Positions 27,682 to 36,778 of a stretch of 64,000 nt of DNA are shown here, piece by piece. The stretch spans positions 1-64,000 of the forward strand of contig JAHDSQ010000040.1 of NCBI GenBank assembly GCA_018432615.1, read 5' to 3'. The DNA is from Clostridia bacterium (GTDB lineage Bacteria; Bacillota; Peptococcia; DRI-13; SM3-B62). Made by a program: the position numbers and the translations under genes. Position 1 is the first letter of the stretch, and each line of letters starts with the position of its first letter. The notes under the pieces were generated by a model that saw only the letters and a program-made list of their open reading frames with translations, ran no database searches and was not told the origin of the DNA.

Positions 27682-27711
27682 TATCTAGGGGGAATCAGGG
27701 AGGCGGAAAAG

Positions 27712-28326
27712 GTGAATGCTCTGAAAAGAAGGATTGAGAACCATCTGCATGCCAGTTGGTGGGTCTATTTATTAGTGTTATTTTTCTTCATTGCCGGGTT
27801 GCTTTTTGGCTCAATTGGAGTCAATGTCCTGGAAGAGAAGCAATTACTTTCTTTAGGGGACTTTTTGGAAGAGGGCTTTGCCGAGTACGATAACGGTATA
27901 AATTATGTTTTGTCAACAAAACAAGCCGCTACCAGAAATTTGCTCAATCAGGGAAAGATTCTTTTGTTGGGATTGACGGTAATAGGCTTTCCTGTGGTTT
28001 TGATCATTGTTTTTTCAAGGGGTTTTGCACTAGGGTTTACAGTGGTTTTTCTCATTAAGCAAAAAGCATTCCGGGGCTTGTTGTTGAGTCTTTTGGCCGT
28101 ATTACCGCCTGCTCTTTTATCACTTCCCGCTTATATTCTGGCCGCGGTATCGGCTTTTAATTTTTCCCTTTTTTTGCTAAAAGGCACAAGCATTCAAAAC
28201 GGTACTTCGGCAGGAGAATATTTTTGGGGTTATATTTCAGTGATGGTGTTAATTGCTGTTTTATTGATTTGTTCCGCTTTTATTGAAGGCTATTTATCCG
28301 CCCTTGTTATTCGTCTTTTGTCATAA
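27712..28326 (+). CDS. spoIIM: Stage II sporulation protein M
   Basis: This 204-residue membrane protein has about five helices and belongs to the SpoIIM family; with SpoIID and SpoIIP it drives septal peptidoglycan remodelling during engulfment. Family features are FIAGLLFGSIGVNVL and VIVFSRGFALGFTVVFL. It starts at GTG with GGAGGCGG upstream. Confidence 0.93.
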   Translation: MNALKRRIENHLHASWWVYLLVLFFFIAGLLFGSIGVNVLEEKQLLSLGDFLEEGFAEYDNGINYVLSTKQAATRNLLNQGKILLLGLTVIGFPVVLIIVFSRGFALGFTVVFLIKQKAFRGLLLSLLAVLPPALLSLPAYILAAVSAFNFSLFLLKGTSIQNGTSAGEYFWGYISVMVLIAVLLICSAFIEGYLSALVIRLLS

Positions 28327-28387
28327 TAATTGACGAAGTTGAGCATAATACCAAAAGACCCGATTAGCAAAGAAAAGGGGATGTATT

Positions 28388-28756
28388 ATGGAATACGTAA
28401 AAAATGACAGGGAAAAGGATAAAAAAAGAATGCCGACAGAGGCTGCTTGGGTTGGTACAGAACTGGGATCGGCTCGTGTCGTTGATGCGGCAGGAGGGAC
28501 TAAGGAAGCGGCAACCGAATCCGCACAAAAGGGGACGGGGGCATTCGGGGCACCATGGGGAACAGAGGAAAGTATGCGGTTTGTTTGTGAAGAAATGGGT
28601 GTAGAATACGACAGCTTTGTTGAAGGTGTAAAGAATAACAAGGCCGATGAGGAAATGGCAAGTGAATTGGGTGTCGGCGAAGCTGCGGTCAAGGCCTTGA
28701 AGGAAAGATTCTTTGAAATGGAAGCTACTAATGGAAATACAGGGTTGGGCGGTTAA
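28388..28756 (+). CDS. Hypothetical protein, 122 residues
   Basis: I do not recognise this protein. It is soluble, acidic and Ala/Gly-rich in the first half, with EEMASELGVGEAAVKALKERFF near the C-terminus that could be a helix-turn-helix-like segment. AAGGGGATG precedes the start. Its stop codon lies within the loop side of a terminator hairpin, which supports it as a real, separately ended gene. It occupies the position of fur/yqzK in the Bacillus order. Confidence 0.65.
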   Translation: MEYVKNDREKDKKRMPTEAAWVGTELGSARVVDAAGGTKEAATESAQKGTGAFGAPWGTEESMRFVCEEMGVEYDSFVEGVKNNKADEEMASELGVGEAAVKALKERFFEMEATNGNTGLGG

Positions 28757-28772
28757 TTTACCGCCTTTTTTT
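28748..28772 (+). terminator. Intrinsic terminator at the end of the 122-residue gene
   Basis: GGCGGT (28748-28753) pairs with ACCGCC (28760-28765) and is followed by seven T. The stop codon TAA at 28754-28756 forms part of the loop. Confidence 0.8.
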
Positions 28773-28834
28773 GTAAGAAAAATTCTAAGGAAGAAAGGTG
28801 TGACATATATAGTATAGAAAAAGGGGGGGAGACT

Positions 28835-29035
28835 ATGCGTGTTATTACAGTGAAAAGATGGAGGGAGAAGCTATTTGTGTTTTTGGTTGCAGTGTTGATT
28901 ATCGGCGGTTTGAGCTGGGGGTTAAGTAAATTTGTGGGTTTTGATAGTACGACCGCTACGACCCCGACTGAAAGTTTACAGGACGATGTGCTGCTGCAAC
29001 CGGTGAAAGTTCAGGGAGAACAGCTTCATGATTAG
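28835..29035 (+). CDS. Small single-pass membrane protein upstream of xerD
   Basis: This 66-residue protein has a basic N-terminus (RVITVKRWREK), one membrane helix (about 12-31) and a polar extracytoplasmic tail. GGGGGGGAGA precedes the ATG. In Bacillus a small membrane protein of this size (YqzK, DUF4227) lies before xerD, so this is likely its positional counterpart. Function is unknown. Confidence 0.65.
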   Translation: MRVITVKRWREKLFVFLVAVLIIGGLSWGLSKFVGFDSTTATTPTESLQDDVLLQPVKVQGEQLHD

Positions 29036-29070
29036 TTGACAAAGATAATCGGGGCAGGAAAAAGCTGCTC

Positions 29071-29103
29071 TTTTGTGGAAATAGGAAATATATTTCCACA
29101 AAA
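29071..29103. repeat. 13-bp perfect inverted repeat just upstream of xerD
   Basis: TTTTGTGGAAATA (29071-29083) is perfectly complementary to TATTTCCACAAAA (29091-29103) with a 7-base spacer. No T tract follows on either strand, so it is not a terminator. Its right arm touches the AAAGGG ribosome-binding site of xerD. Confidence 0.75.
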
Positions 29104-29117
29104 GGGATGTGGCATTT

Positions 29118-30005
29118 GTGTACGAGCTGTTAAGCGGATTTTTAGAGTATTTAGAGGTGGAAAAAGGTTTGGCCGACAATACCCTGCAGGCTTATAAAAG
29201 GGATATAAATAAATTTATTCTGTATATAAAATCAAGAGGTATTGAAAAAATAGAGAAGACGGACAGAAATATTTTGTCTGCATATTTTCATTACCTTCAT
29301 AAAGAAAAAGCATCCCCGTCGACAATAGCCAGGCAAATGGCATCGCTCAAGGGATTCTTTCGTTTTTTGTGCATGGAAAAGCTGCTTGAAGAGGATCCGG
29401 CGGTACATTTGGAGGCTCCCAAACTACCCCAAAAACTACCGAATGTTATGACGGAAGAAGAAGTAAGCAGGCTTTTGCAGTTTTCAGGGAATGATGATCC
29501 TCTGAATTTGCGGGACAAGGCCATGTTGGAACTGCTATATGCCACCGGAATGCGTGTTTCGGAGTTGGTTAATCTCGATATACAGCAGTTAGATTTGGAA
29601 ATGGGCTATGTTCGCTGCTTGGGTAAGGGTGATAAGGAGCGTATTATACCCTTGGGATCTTTCGCCGCAGGTTCGCTTTCCGATTATCTTAAATACGGAC
29701 GTCCCAAGCTATTGCGAGTACCTTCGATAACCGCGCTTTTTTTGAATTATCATGGTAGGCGACTGACAAGGCAGGGCTTTTGGAAGATCATTAAAGCACA
29801 TGCTAAGAAAAAAGGTATAGTTAAGTCAATTACTCCGCATACTCTCAGACATTCCTTTGCGACACATCTTTTGCTTAACGGTGCCGATTTAAGGTCGGTT
29901 CAAGAATTATTAGGGCATGCCGATGTTGCAACTACGCAGATATATACCCATTTAACAAAGAGCAAGCTCAAAGAAATATATATCCGAACACATCCGCGTG
30001 CATAA
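29118..30005 (+). CDS. xerD: Site-specific tyrosine recombinase XerD
   Basis: This protein of about 295 residues resolves chromosome dimers at dif together with XerC. It has a SAM-like N-terminal domain (FLEYLEVEKGLADNTLQAYKRD-type start) and the catalytic domain with LLYATGMRVSELVNL (Arg), GKGDKERIIPLG (Lys), HTLRHSFATHLL (His and Arg), GHADVATTQIYTH (His and Tyr). The frame extends three codons to a GTG at 29109, but the spacing from AAAGGG favours GTG 29118. Its position before deoB matches Bacillus. Confidence 0.94.
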   Translation: MYELLSGFLEYLEVEKGLADNTLQAYKRDINKFILYIKSRGIEKIEKTDRNILSAYFHYLHKEKASPSTIARQMASLKGFFRFLCMEKLLEEDPAVHLEAPKLPQKLPNVMTEEEVSRLLQFSGNDDPLNLRDKAMLELLYATGMRVSELVNLDIQQLDLEMGYVRCLGKGDKERIIPLGSFAAGSLSDYLKYGRPKLLRVPSITALFLNYHGRRLTRQGFWKIIKAHAKKKGIVKSITPHTLRHSFATHLLLNGADLRSVQELLGHADVATTQIYTHLTKSKLKEIYIRTHPRA

Positions 30006-30052
30006 GTTGCATAATGAAGGATAGGTTGTAGTTTCGAAAAGGGGGAGAAATA

Positions 30053-31234
30053 ATGGAAAAGGTTATGTTGATAGTTCTTGACAGTGTCGGTATAGGTGCC
30101 TTGCCGGATGCCGCCTTGTATGGGGATGAAGGTTCTAATACCCTAGGCAATATTGCTGCCCAGGTAAAGGGTTTGCGGCTTCCGCATCTTTCAGCTTTAG
30201 GCATCGGCAAGCTGGTGGCGACAGAGCAGTTCACTCCTGCTGGCGTTGTGCAAGGCGCTTATGGCAAGATGGCAGAACTATCTCGGGGAAAAGATACCAC
30301 CACCGGGCACTGGGAAATTGCAGGAATAATAACGAAAGATCCTCTACCTACTTTCCCCCAAGGTTTTCCGGCTGATTTTATGGAAAGCTTCGAAGAGAGA
30401 ATCGGGAGGGGAACCTTGGGTAATATGGCTGCTTCAGGTACGGAAATAATTGAGGAGTTGGGAGAGGAGCATATAAAAACCGGATACCCTATAGTGTACA
30501 CCTCGGCCGACAGCGTTTTTCAAATAGCGGCACATGAGGAGGTAATACCTCTGGATGAGCTGTATGAAATTTGCAAAATCGCCAGGGAGATGCTGACCGG
30601 AAAACTTGCCGTAGGTCGGGTTATAGCCAGACCTTTTGTTGGTAAACCGGGAAGCTTTGTCCGGACACCTCACAGACATGATTATTCCTTGCAGCCTCCG
30701 CAACCGACAATATTGGATTGCTTGAAGGAAAAAGGGCATGAGGTGATTGGTATTGGGAAAATAAATGATATTTTTGCTGGAAAGGGATTGACGGAAAGCC
30801 AGCCGACAAAAAGCAATGGGGAAGGAATTGAAAAAGTTAAAAAAATCTGGCCGCGGCTAAAAAGCGGAATCATTTTCGCCAATCTTGTTGAGTTCGATTC
30901 CTTGTATGGTCACCGCAATAACCCGATTGGTTATGCCGAGAAGCTTGAGGAGTTCGACAGGGAGCTTCCTGCTTTGATGAAAATGACTGAAAAAGAGGGA
31001 GTTTTGATCATCACTGCCGATCACGGTAATGATCCTACTACCCCCAGCACAGACCACAGCAGGGAGTATGTGCCGCTTTTGGTTTATGGAAAAGGCATTG
31101 CGGCAGGAACAAACCTGGGAGTGCGTAAGACCTTTGCCGATATTGCGGCTACTATTGCTGAGATATTCGCCTTGTCGTATGAATCGCCCGGCGAGAGTTT
31201 CCTCTCTTTAGCAAAAGGCGAAGTGAAAGGGTGA
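30053..31234 (+). CDS. deoB: Phosphopentomutase
   Basis: This 393-residue alkaline-phosphatase-superfamily enzyme interconverts (deoxy)ribose-1- and -5-phosphate. Metal and nucleotide motifs are [25 protein letters not shown] (phospho-Thr), [16 protein letters not shown] and [19 protein letters not shown]. It forms a nucleoside salvage pair with the phosphorylase gene 6 bases downstream. Confidence 0.97.
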   Translation: MEKVMLIVLDSVGIGALPDAALYGDEGSNTLGNIAAQVKGLRLPHLSALGIGKLVATEQFTPAGVVQGAYGKMAELSRGKDTTTGHWEIAGIITKDPLPTFPQGFPADFMESFEERIGRGTLGNMAASGTEIIEELGEEHIKTGYPIVYTSADSVFQIAAHEEVIPLDELYEICKIAREMLTGKLAVGRVIARPFVGKPGSFVRTPHRHDYSLQPPQPTILDCLKEKGHEVIGIGKINDIFAGKGLTESQPTKSNGEGIEKVKKIWPRLKSGIIFANLVEFDSLYGHRNNPIGYAEKLEEFDRELPALMKMTEKEGVLIITADHGNDPTTPSTDHSREYVPLLVYGKGIAAGTNLGVRKTFADIAATIAEIFALSYESPGESFLSLAKGEVKG

Positions 31235-31240
31235 TAGACG

Positions 31241-32566
31241 ATGAGGACTGTAGATTTGCTGATTAAGAAAAGAAACGGGGTTGAACTGACACCGGAAGAA
31301 ATAAAGCATCTGATAAACGGCTACATAAACGGAGATATCCCTGACTACCAGCTGGCTGCTTTTTGCATGGCCGTATATTTTAAAGGAATGACCGCACAGG
31401 AGACAGTGCATTTTGCCGTTGCCCTGGCCGATTCGGGTGACACCATGGATCTTTCCGCTGTACCGGGTATCAAGGTAGACAAACACAGTACCGGCGGGGT
31501 CGCTGATACCACTACGCTGGTAGTTGCTCCTCTGGTTGCGGCGGCAGGAGTTCCGGTGGCAAAAATGGCCGGGCGTGGATTAGGACATACAGGGGGAACA
31601 ATTGATAAACTGGAGAGCATTCCTGGATTAAAAACTTCTTTGACTCCAAAATCTTTCATTCGACAGCTTAATACCGTCGGGTTGGCAGTCACAAGTCAAA
31701 GCGGCAGGCTTGTGCCTGCCGATAAAAAACTGTATGCCTTGCGTGATGTGACCGGCACTGTTGATTCAATTCCTTTAATAGCCGGAAGTATTATGAGTAA
31801 AAAAATTGCAGCCGGGGCTGAAGCGATAGTGCTGGATGTTAAGACAGGCAGCGGTGCCTTTATGAAAAGAAAGGAAGAAGCCCTTGAATTGGCAACGACG
31901 ATGGTAAAAATCGGAGAATCCGCAGGCAGAGAGACGATTGCGGTTATTTCCGATATGAACGAACCGTTGGGAAATGCTGTGGGAAATGCTTTGGAAGTAG
32001 AGGAAGCGATTATGGTATTAAAGGGAAAGACCGGTGGGAGGCTGCGGGAACTTTCTCTTGTTTTAGGTTCCCAGATGCTTATTTTGGCAAGAAAAGCCGA
32101 GGACTTTAACGAAGCCTACCAAAAACTGGAGGAGATTTTAGATAAAGGGTTGGCACTGGAAAAGCTTACTGAAATGATAGTTGCTCAGGGTGGTAACCCG
32201 AAAGTAGTGGAGAACACCGATTTGTTGCCTAAAGCTAAATATCAAAAGGTGATAAAGTCTTGGCAGGATGGCTGGCTGATAATCAATGATGCCCAGGCTG
32301 TCGGGCGGGCAGCAATGCTTTTGGGCGCAGGCAGGAGAACAAAGGATGATGTGATTGATCCGACCGTTGGTTTAAAATTTCACGCAAAAACCGGGGATTA
32401 TCTAAAAGAAGGGCAAGTCATTGTGGAGATATATTATAATAGGGAAGATAATTTGAAGGATGCTTTGGATGTTATCAAGAATGCCGTAAGCTTCAGTGAG
32501 CATTCTGTTCCCCCGCGAAAATTGCTGTACGGGGTGGTAAGAAAGGAGGGATATGAAGAGTACTAA
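31241..32566 (+). CDS. pdp: Pyrimidine-nucleoside phosphorylase
   Basis: This 441-residue enzyme splits thymidine and uridine into base and (deoxy)ribose-1-phosphate, which DeoB converts. Motifs are VDKHSTGGVADTTTLVVAPLVAA, MAGRGLGHTGGTIDKLE and the MSKKIAAGAEAIVLDVKTGSGAF segment. It follows deoB with 6 bases between. Confidence 0.96.
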   Translation: MRTVDLLIKKRNGVELTPEEIKHLINGYINGDIPDYQLAAFCMAVYFKGMTAQETVHFAVALADSGDTMDLSAVPGIKVDKHSTGGVADTTTLVVAPLVAAAGVPVAKMAGRGLGHTGGTIDKLESIPGLKTSLTPKSFIRQLNTVGLAVTSQSGRLVPADKKLYALRDVTGTVDSIPLIAGSIMSKKIAAGAEAIVLDVKTGSGAFMKRKEEALELATTMVKIGESAGRETIAVISDMNEPLGNAVGNALEVEEAIMVLKGKTGGRLRELSLVLGSQMLILARKAEDFNEAYQKLEEILDKGLALEKLTEMIVAQGGNPKVVENTDLLPKAKYQKVIKSWQDGWLIINDAQAVGRAAMLLGAGRRTKDDVIDPTVGLKFHAKTGDYLKEGQVIVEIYYNREDNLKDALDVIKNAVSFSEHSVPPRKLLYGVVRKEGYEEY

Positions 32567-32729
32567 ACGTCACCGGTTTGCTGCGAGCAAAAAAGGCTCC
32601 CGGAGTATTGCCGTATAAACACTATAATCAAGGTAAATTACATAGTTCAGCTCCAATAAGGGAAAAATGTACTTAAGCTTGTTTTTATGGTGTTGATATT
32701 TATCAAGGAAATTACGGGAGGTGGCTTTT

Positions 32730-33893
32730 TTGGTCGGCAGGAGGAATACGGGAATAGGATGGATAACAACGGTTTTGACAATGTTTTTTTTAGTGGTATG
32801 CCCGCTGTATGCTTCAGGAGTTGAGCTTCCGCTGACGGGGGAGTCGGCTGTGCTTATCGATGCTCATTCAGGAAAAATCCTTTATGAAAAAGACCCCCAT
32901 AAGTTAATGTATCCGGCTAGTATGACGAAACTGATGACCCTTGTCTTGGCGATGGAAGCCCTTGAGGAAGGGAAGGTAGAGATGTCGGACGTGGTGACTG
33001 CCAGCGAGAACGCCGCGTCATACGGGGGCTCTCAGATATTTCTGGCACCTAATGAAAAGCTTACTTTGAAAGAACTTCTCTTAGGTATTGCCTTGGCTTC
33101 AGGAAATGATGCCAGCGTGGCTGTAGCCGAATATATTGCCGGTACTCATGAAGAATTTGTCAGGATGATGAATGAGAAAGCAGCGGAGTTGGGGATGAAA
33201 AACACTCATTTTGTCAACTGCAATGGTTTACATGATCCTGATCATTACACGACGGCATACGATTTTGGAAGGCTCGGTTTATATGCCTTACGCTTTCCGG
33301 AGCTTTTGGAGTTATGCACCGTTAAGCATTATCGAATCAGGGAGGAGACAAGCAACCCTTTCCAATATGATAATAAGAATAAGCTTTTGTGGCAGTATGA
33401 GGGGACGGACGGCTTCAAGACCGGTTGGACGAGTGACGCCAAGTATTGTTTCACAGGAACTTGTGAAAGGGACGGACTTAGATTTGTCTCGGTGGTAATG
33501 GGGGTTCCGGTAAAAAGCGGACATTTTGCCGATACAAAGGTCCTGTTTAATTGGGGATATTCACAGTATGTGTTTAAGGAGTTTTACCCGGAAAATGAGC
33601 CGCTAGGAATGGTGCAGGTGGGGAAAGGTGTTAAGGAAGAGGTAAAGGCAGTACCGGAAGGAAAGGTGGGTGCGACGGTAGAAAAGGGCAATGAGAAGGC
33701 TCTGACTACTGTCGTAGAATTAGCGGAGATGATCGATGCACCCATTAAAGAGGGTGAGGTATTAGGATATGTGTCGGTTATGCGGAATGAAGAGGTTATT
33801 GAACGGACTAATCTCTTGGCCGGTGAAGAAATAGATAAGGGTTCCTGGCTTATGGAATTCAAGAAAATGCTGCGGGTAGTCGTAACGGGATAA
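32730..33893 (+). CDS. dacF: D-alanyl-D-alanine carboxypeptidase, DacF type
   Basis: This penicillin-binding protein of about 387 residues trims peptidoglycan stem peptides. It has an N-terminal signal/anchor segment, then SMTK (catalytic Ser, near residue 63), SGND and KTGWT, followed by a C-terminal beta domain. Start is taken as TTG 32730 from GGGAGGTGG spacing; a GTG at 32721 is in frame but overlaps that site. As in Bacillus it stands before spoIIAA, but a strong terminator separates them here. Confidence 0.92.
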   Translation: MVGRRNTGIGWITTVLTMFFLVVCPLYASGVELPLTGESAVLIDAHSGKILYEKDPHKLMYPASMTKLMTLVLAMEALEEGKVEMSDVVTASENAASYGGSQIFLAPNEKLTLKELLLGIALASGNDASVAVAEYIAGTHEEFVRMMNEKAAELGMKNTHFVNCNGLHDPDHYTTAYDFGRLGLYALRFPELLELCTVKHYRIREETSNPFQYDNKNKLLWQYEGTDGFKTGWTSDAKYCFTGTCERDGLRFVSVVMGVPVKSGHFADTKVLFNWGYSQYVFKEFYPENEPLGMVQVGKGVKEEVKAVPEGKVGATVEKGNEKALTTVVELAEMIDAPIKEGEVLGYVSVMRNEEVIERTNLLAGEEIDKGSWLMEFKKMLRVVVTG

Positions 33894-33913
33894 GTTGGAA
33901 CAGTATAAACGAG

Positions 33914-33938
33914 AAAACCGGGGAGACCCGGTTTTTTT
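33914..33938 (+). terminator. Intrinsic terminator after dacF
   Basis: AAAACCGGG (33914-33922) pairs with CCCGGTTTT (33927-33935) around GAGA, with a T run to 33938. It isolates spoIIA from dacF. Confidence 0.88.
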
Positions 33939-33974
33939 GTACCATCGAAAATTAAATAATTACCATAATTTAGC

Positions 33975-33999
33975 AGGAATAATGGAAAATATCTAGAAA
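33975..33999 (+). promoter_or_regulatory. Candidate sigma-H promoter of the spoIIA operon
   Basis: AGGAATA at 33975-33981 and GAAA at 33996-33999 are 14 bases apart and partly match the sigma-H pattern. The Bacillus spoIIA operon is sigma-H dependent. One mismatch lies in each element. Confidence 0.35.
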
Positions 34000-34032
34000 G
34001 ATAATATAAAACAATCAAGGGAGGAAGACCGG

Positions 34033-34392
34033 ATGACCCATATCCTGCAGAATAAGAACGACACGTTGGTGGTCAAGGTTGTAGGTGAGTTGGACATGCT
34101 TACGGCACAAGAGTTTCGTGAAACGGTGGAAAAGGCTATGTCAGGAGCCTTGGTGAGAAACATGATCATAGATTTAGATAAGGCGGGTTTTATCGATAGT
34201 TCCGGAATAGGGGTAATATTGGGAAGATACAGGAAAATAAAGGCTCAAAATGGTGTAATGGTGCTTTGGGGGATGAACGAGAATATCAAGAGGATCTTGG
34301 AAATGTCAGGGATACTGTCCTTTATACCTTTTTGCAGCTCGGAAAAAGAATCTTGGGAAATTATCGCTAAAAAGGCATTTAAGGGGGCATAA
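34033..34392 (+). CDS. spoIIAA: Anti-sigma F factor antagonist SpoIIAA
   Basis: This 119-residue STAS protein releases sigma-F from SpoIIAB. The phospho-Ser is in FIDSSGIGVILGRY (about residue 57). GGGAGGAAG precedes the ATG. It is the first of three closely packed genes. Confidence 0.96.
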   Translation: MTHILQNKNDTLVVKVVGELDMLTAQEFRETVEKAMSGALVRNMIIDLDKAGFIDSSGIGVILGRYRKIKAQNGVMVLWGMNENIKRILEMSGILSFIPFCSSEKESWEIIAKKAFKGA

Positions 34393-34394
34393 AA

Positions 34395-34850
34395 ATGGAT
34401 AGAATAGTTAAGAATAGGATAATACTGGAATTTGACGGTAGGCCAGAGAACGTGTCTTTATCCAGGGTAACAGTTGCAGCCTTGGCCACACAACTATCGG
34501 TGACGATCAGTGAACTTGAGGAAATTAAGGTGGCCACGTCCGAAGCCGTATCAAATGCTATTATTCATGGTTATCAAAACAATCCGGAAAAGACTGTTAG
34601 GCTGGTTTGCACCCTGTATGAGGATTGGCTTGAGGTGGAAGTGAAGGATGAGGGAGTCGGTATCAAGGACATCAAGCAAGCGCTGCAACCTGCCTTTTCT
34701 TCAGACCCGGAACGGATGGGGCTTGGTTTTGTCTTTATGCAATCTTTTATGGATGAGGTTGTAGTTGATTCAAAAGTTAATTTAGGTACAACGGTGACCC
34801 TGCGCAAGAAGATTAGCGGTAGTGGTGTAAAAAACAAAGCGGTTTCATAA
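34395..34850 (+). CDS. spoIIAB: Anti-sigma F factor and serine kinase SpoIIAB
   Basis: This 151-residue GHKL-fold kinase binds sigma-F and phosphorylates SpoIIAA. Motifs are IKVATSEAVSNAIIHGYQNN (N box) and VKDEGVGIKDI (G1), then GLGFVFMQSFMDEV (G2). It follows spoIIAA after two bases. Confidence 0.96.
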   Translation: MDRIVKNRIILEFDGRPENVSLSRVTVAALATQLSVTISELEEIKVATSEAVSNAIIHGYQNNPEKTVRLVCTLYEDWLEVEVKDEGVGIKDIKQALQPAFSSDPERMGLGFVFMQSFMDEVVVDSKVNLGTTVTLRKKISGSGVKNKAVS

Positions 34851-34863
34851 TGAGGGAACAAAG

Positions 34864-35652
34864 ATGAATATAAGGTTATCTGAAATGAATTTGCCTCGTT
34901 TTCCCCTCCTGCGGGATGAGGAGATGACGGAGTTGTTGCTCAAATCCCGCGAAGGTGAAGAAGAGGCCAGGGAAAAACTTATTAATTGTAATCTTCGCTT
35001 GGTATTTAATCTTGTACAAAGATTTGCCGGCAGAGGATATGAGTTAGAGGATCTTTTCCAAATCGGTACAATAGGGTTAATTAAGGCTATTGATAAATTT
35101 GACATGTCGTATAATGTCAAGTTTTCTACTTATGCCGTGCCTATGATTATTGGAGAAATACGGCGTTTCTTGCGTGACGACAGTCCTGTTAAAGTAAGTC
35201 GTTCACTTAAGGAAAATGCTTATAAAATCAGCAAAACCCGTGAAATGATCGCAAAGGAAAAGGGCAGGGAGCCGACGATACAGGAGATCGGAGAGGCACT
35301 TAATCTAACTACGGAAGAGATCGTTTCCAGCATGGAGGCCTCGCAAATGCCGACCTCTATTCATGAAACCCTTTATCAGGACGATGGCGATCCAATCTAT
35401 ATAATAGATCAGTTAAGCAGTGATAAGGGGGAAGATAATGTTTGGTTTGATCGTATTGCTTTAAAGGATGTTATGCAGAAACTGCCTGAAAAAGAGCGGG
35501 AGATTATTATGATGCGCTTTTTTTATGATAAGACCCAGACTGAGGTAGCTGAGTCTGTTGGCTTATCTCAGGTACAGGTTTCCAGGATCGAAAGACAGGC
35601 TTTGAAAAGGTTTAAATATTTACTTGGCGAGGATGCTTTCCGGACCGGTTAG
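34864..35652 (+). CDS. sigF: RNA polymerase sigma-F factor
   Basis: This 262-residue forespore sigma factor shows region 2 (YELEDLFQIGTIGLIKAIDKFD), region 3 and region 4 (QTEVAESVGLSQVQVSRIERQALKRF). It is the last gene of spoIIAA-AB-sigF. Confidence 0.97.
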   Translation: MNIRLSEMNLPRFPLLRDEEMTELLLKSREGEEEAREKLINCNLRLVFNLVQRFAGRGYELEDLFQIGTIGLIKAIDKFDMSYNVKFSTYAVPMIIGEIRRFLRDDSPVKVSRSLKENAYKISKTREMIAKEKGREPTIQEIGEALNLTTEEIVSSMEASQMPTSIHETLYQDDGDPIYIIDQLSSDKGEDNVWFDRIALKDVMQKLPEKEREIIMMRFFYDKTQTEVAESVGLSQVQVSRIERQALKRFKYLLGEDAFRTG

Positions 35653-35734
35653 AAAAAATCGGCGTATAAGATGGGGATGCTTGCAGAATACTATCAGGGG
35701 ACTACAACGATATCTTTTAAGGGGGATTTGCTTC

Positions 35735-36778
35735 TTGGCATGTAAAGTTGGGATACCCAGGGCATTATTATATTATAGGTTTTCCAGGCTTTGGCCTGTT
35801 TTTTTTGAGAAAATTGGCTGCGAGGTAAAGGTTTCGGATGAGACAAACAAAGCGACCATTGACCAGGGGGCGGCGTCGGTTGTAGATGAGGTCTGTCTAC
35901 CGGTAAAAATATTTTTTGGACATCTTGACTGGTTGTCTGATTGTCATGTCGATTATCTTTTTGTACCAAGGATAGTCAGTATTGAAAAAAAGGCCTATAT
36001 TTGCCCTAAGGTTATGGGCTTGCCGGATATGGCGGCTACAGCTAAAAAGGATTATCCGCCTTTTATTTCTCCGCTGATTAATAACATTAGAGGGGAGAAG
36101 GATGAGGAGTATATTCGAGAGCTTTCGCCATACTTTTCCTGCGGCAAAAAGAGATTAAAGCAGGCCTGGTTGGAAGCAAAAAAGGAACAGGCAAGGTACG
36201 ACCAAAAGATCAGTAAAGAATTCTGGATAGAAGAAGGGCTGAAAGATGATGACCCAGAGTTATTAAATGTTTTAGTTTTGAGTCATTGTTATGTTGCCCA
36301 TGACCGTTATTTAAACATGAATCTGCTGGAGAAGCTGAAAAAGGCAAAATGCAGGGTTGTTCTACCGGAAAATATTTCGGATGAGTTGCTGGAAAGGGCT
36401 GTGAAAGGTTTGAAAAAGAAGCCTTTTTGGACATACGGAAAACAGTTATTAGGAGCGGCTTTCTGGTTTTCTCGGATGCCGGGTAGGAAGGGGGCCATTA
36501 TTTTAACGACTTTTGGTTGCGGAATTGATTCTTTTATTGGTAATATGGCGGAGAGGCATTTTAAAAAAGCCGGGATACCGTATCTTATTATTACACTGGA
36601 CGAACATACGGGACAAGCCGGTTTGGAGACTAGGGTCGAAGCGTTTCTTGATATGCTGCGTTGGAGGAGAAAGCACTATGAAAATAACTTTCCCACATAT
36701 GGGGAATACCTGGATACCATTGCGAGGGATGCTGGAATACATCGGGCTTACAGTTGTTGTACCTCCCATGACAAGTAA
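35735..36778 (+). CDS. DUF2229 / CoA-enzyme activase-related protein, first of a pair
   Basis: This protein of about 347 residues matches the DUF2229 pattern of proteins linked to 2-hydroxyacyl-CoA dehydratase activases: GIPRALLYYRFS, the cysteine segment VVDEVCLPVKIFFGH, VDYLFVPRIVSIEKKAYICPK and TTFGCGIDSF. The frame is open from 35624, inside sigF, but AAGGGGG points to TTG 35735 just before the conserved start. It probably binds an Fe-S cluster; the substrate is unknown. Its last 101 bases overlap the next gene in another frame. Confidence 0.75.
   Translation: MACKVGIPRALLYYRFSRLWPVFFEKIGCEVKVSDETNKATIDQGAASVVDEVCLPVKIFFGHLDWLSDCHVDYLFVPRIVSIEKKAYICPKVMGLPDMAATAKKDYPPFISPLINNIRGEKDEEYIRELSPYFSCGKKRLKQAWLEAKKEQARYDQKISKEFWIEEGLKDDDPELLNVLVLSHCYVAHDRYLNMNLLEKLKKAKCRVVLPENISDELLERAVKGLKKKPFWTYGKQLLGAAFWFSRMPGRKGAIILTTFGCGIDSFIGNMAERHFKKAGIPYLIITLDEHTGQAGLETRVEAFLDMLRWRRKHYENNFPTYGEYLDTIARDAGIHRAYSCCTSHDK

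Noticed and set aside
32609-32640. Sigma-F promoter for dacF (GTATA with a GG-type -10)
   Set aside because: The -10 deviates at two key positions, so no promoter is annotated.
36513-36677. Longer N-terminus of the second DUF2229-like gene
   Set aside because: These 55 codons overlap the coding core of the first gene and do not fit the family; the strong site before ATG 36678 decides the start.
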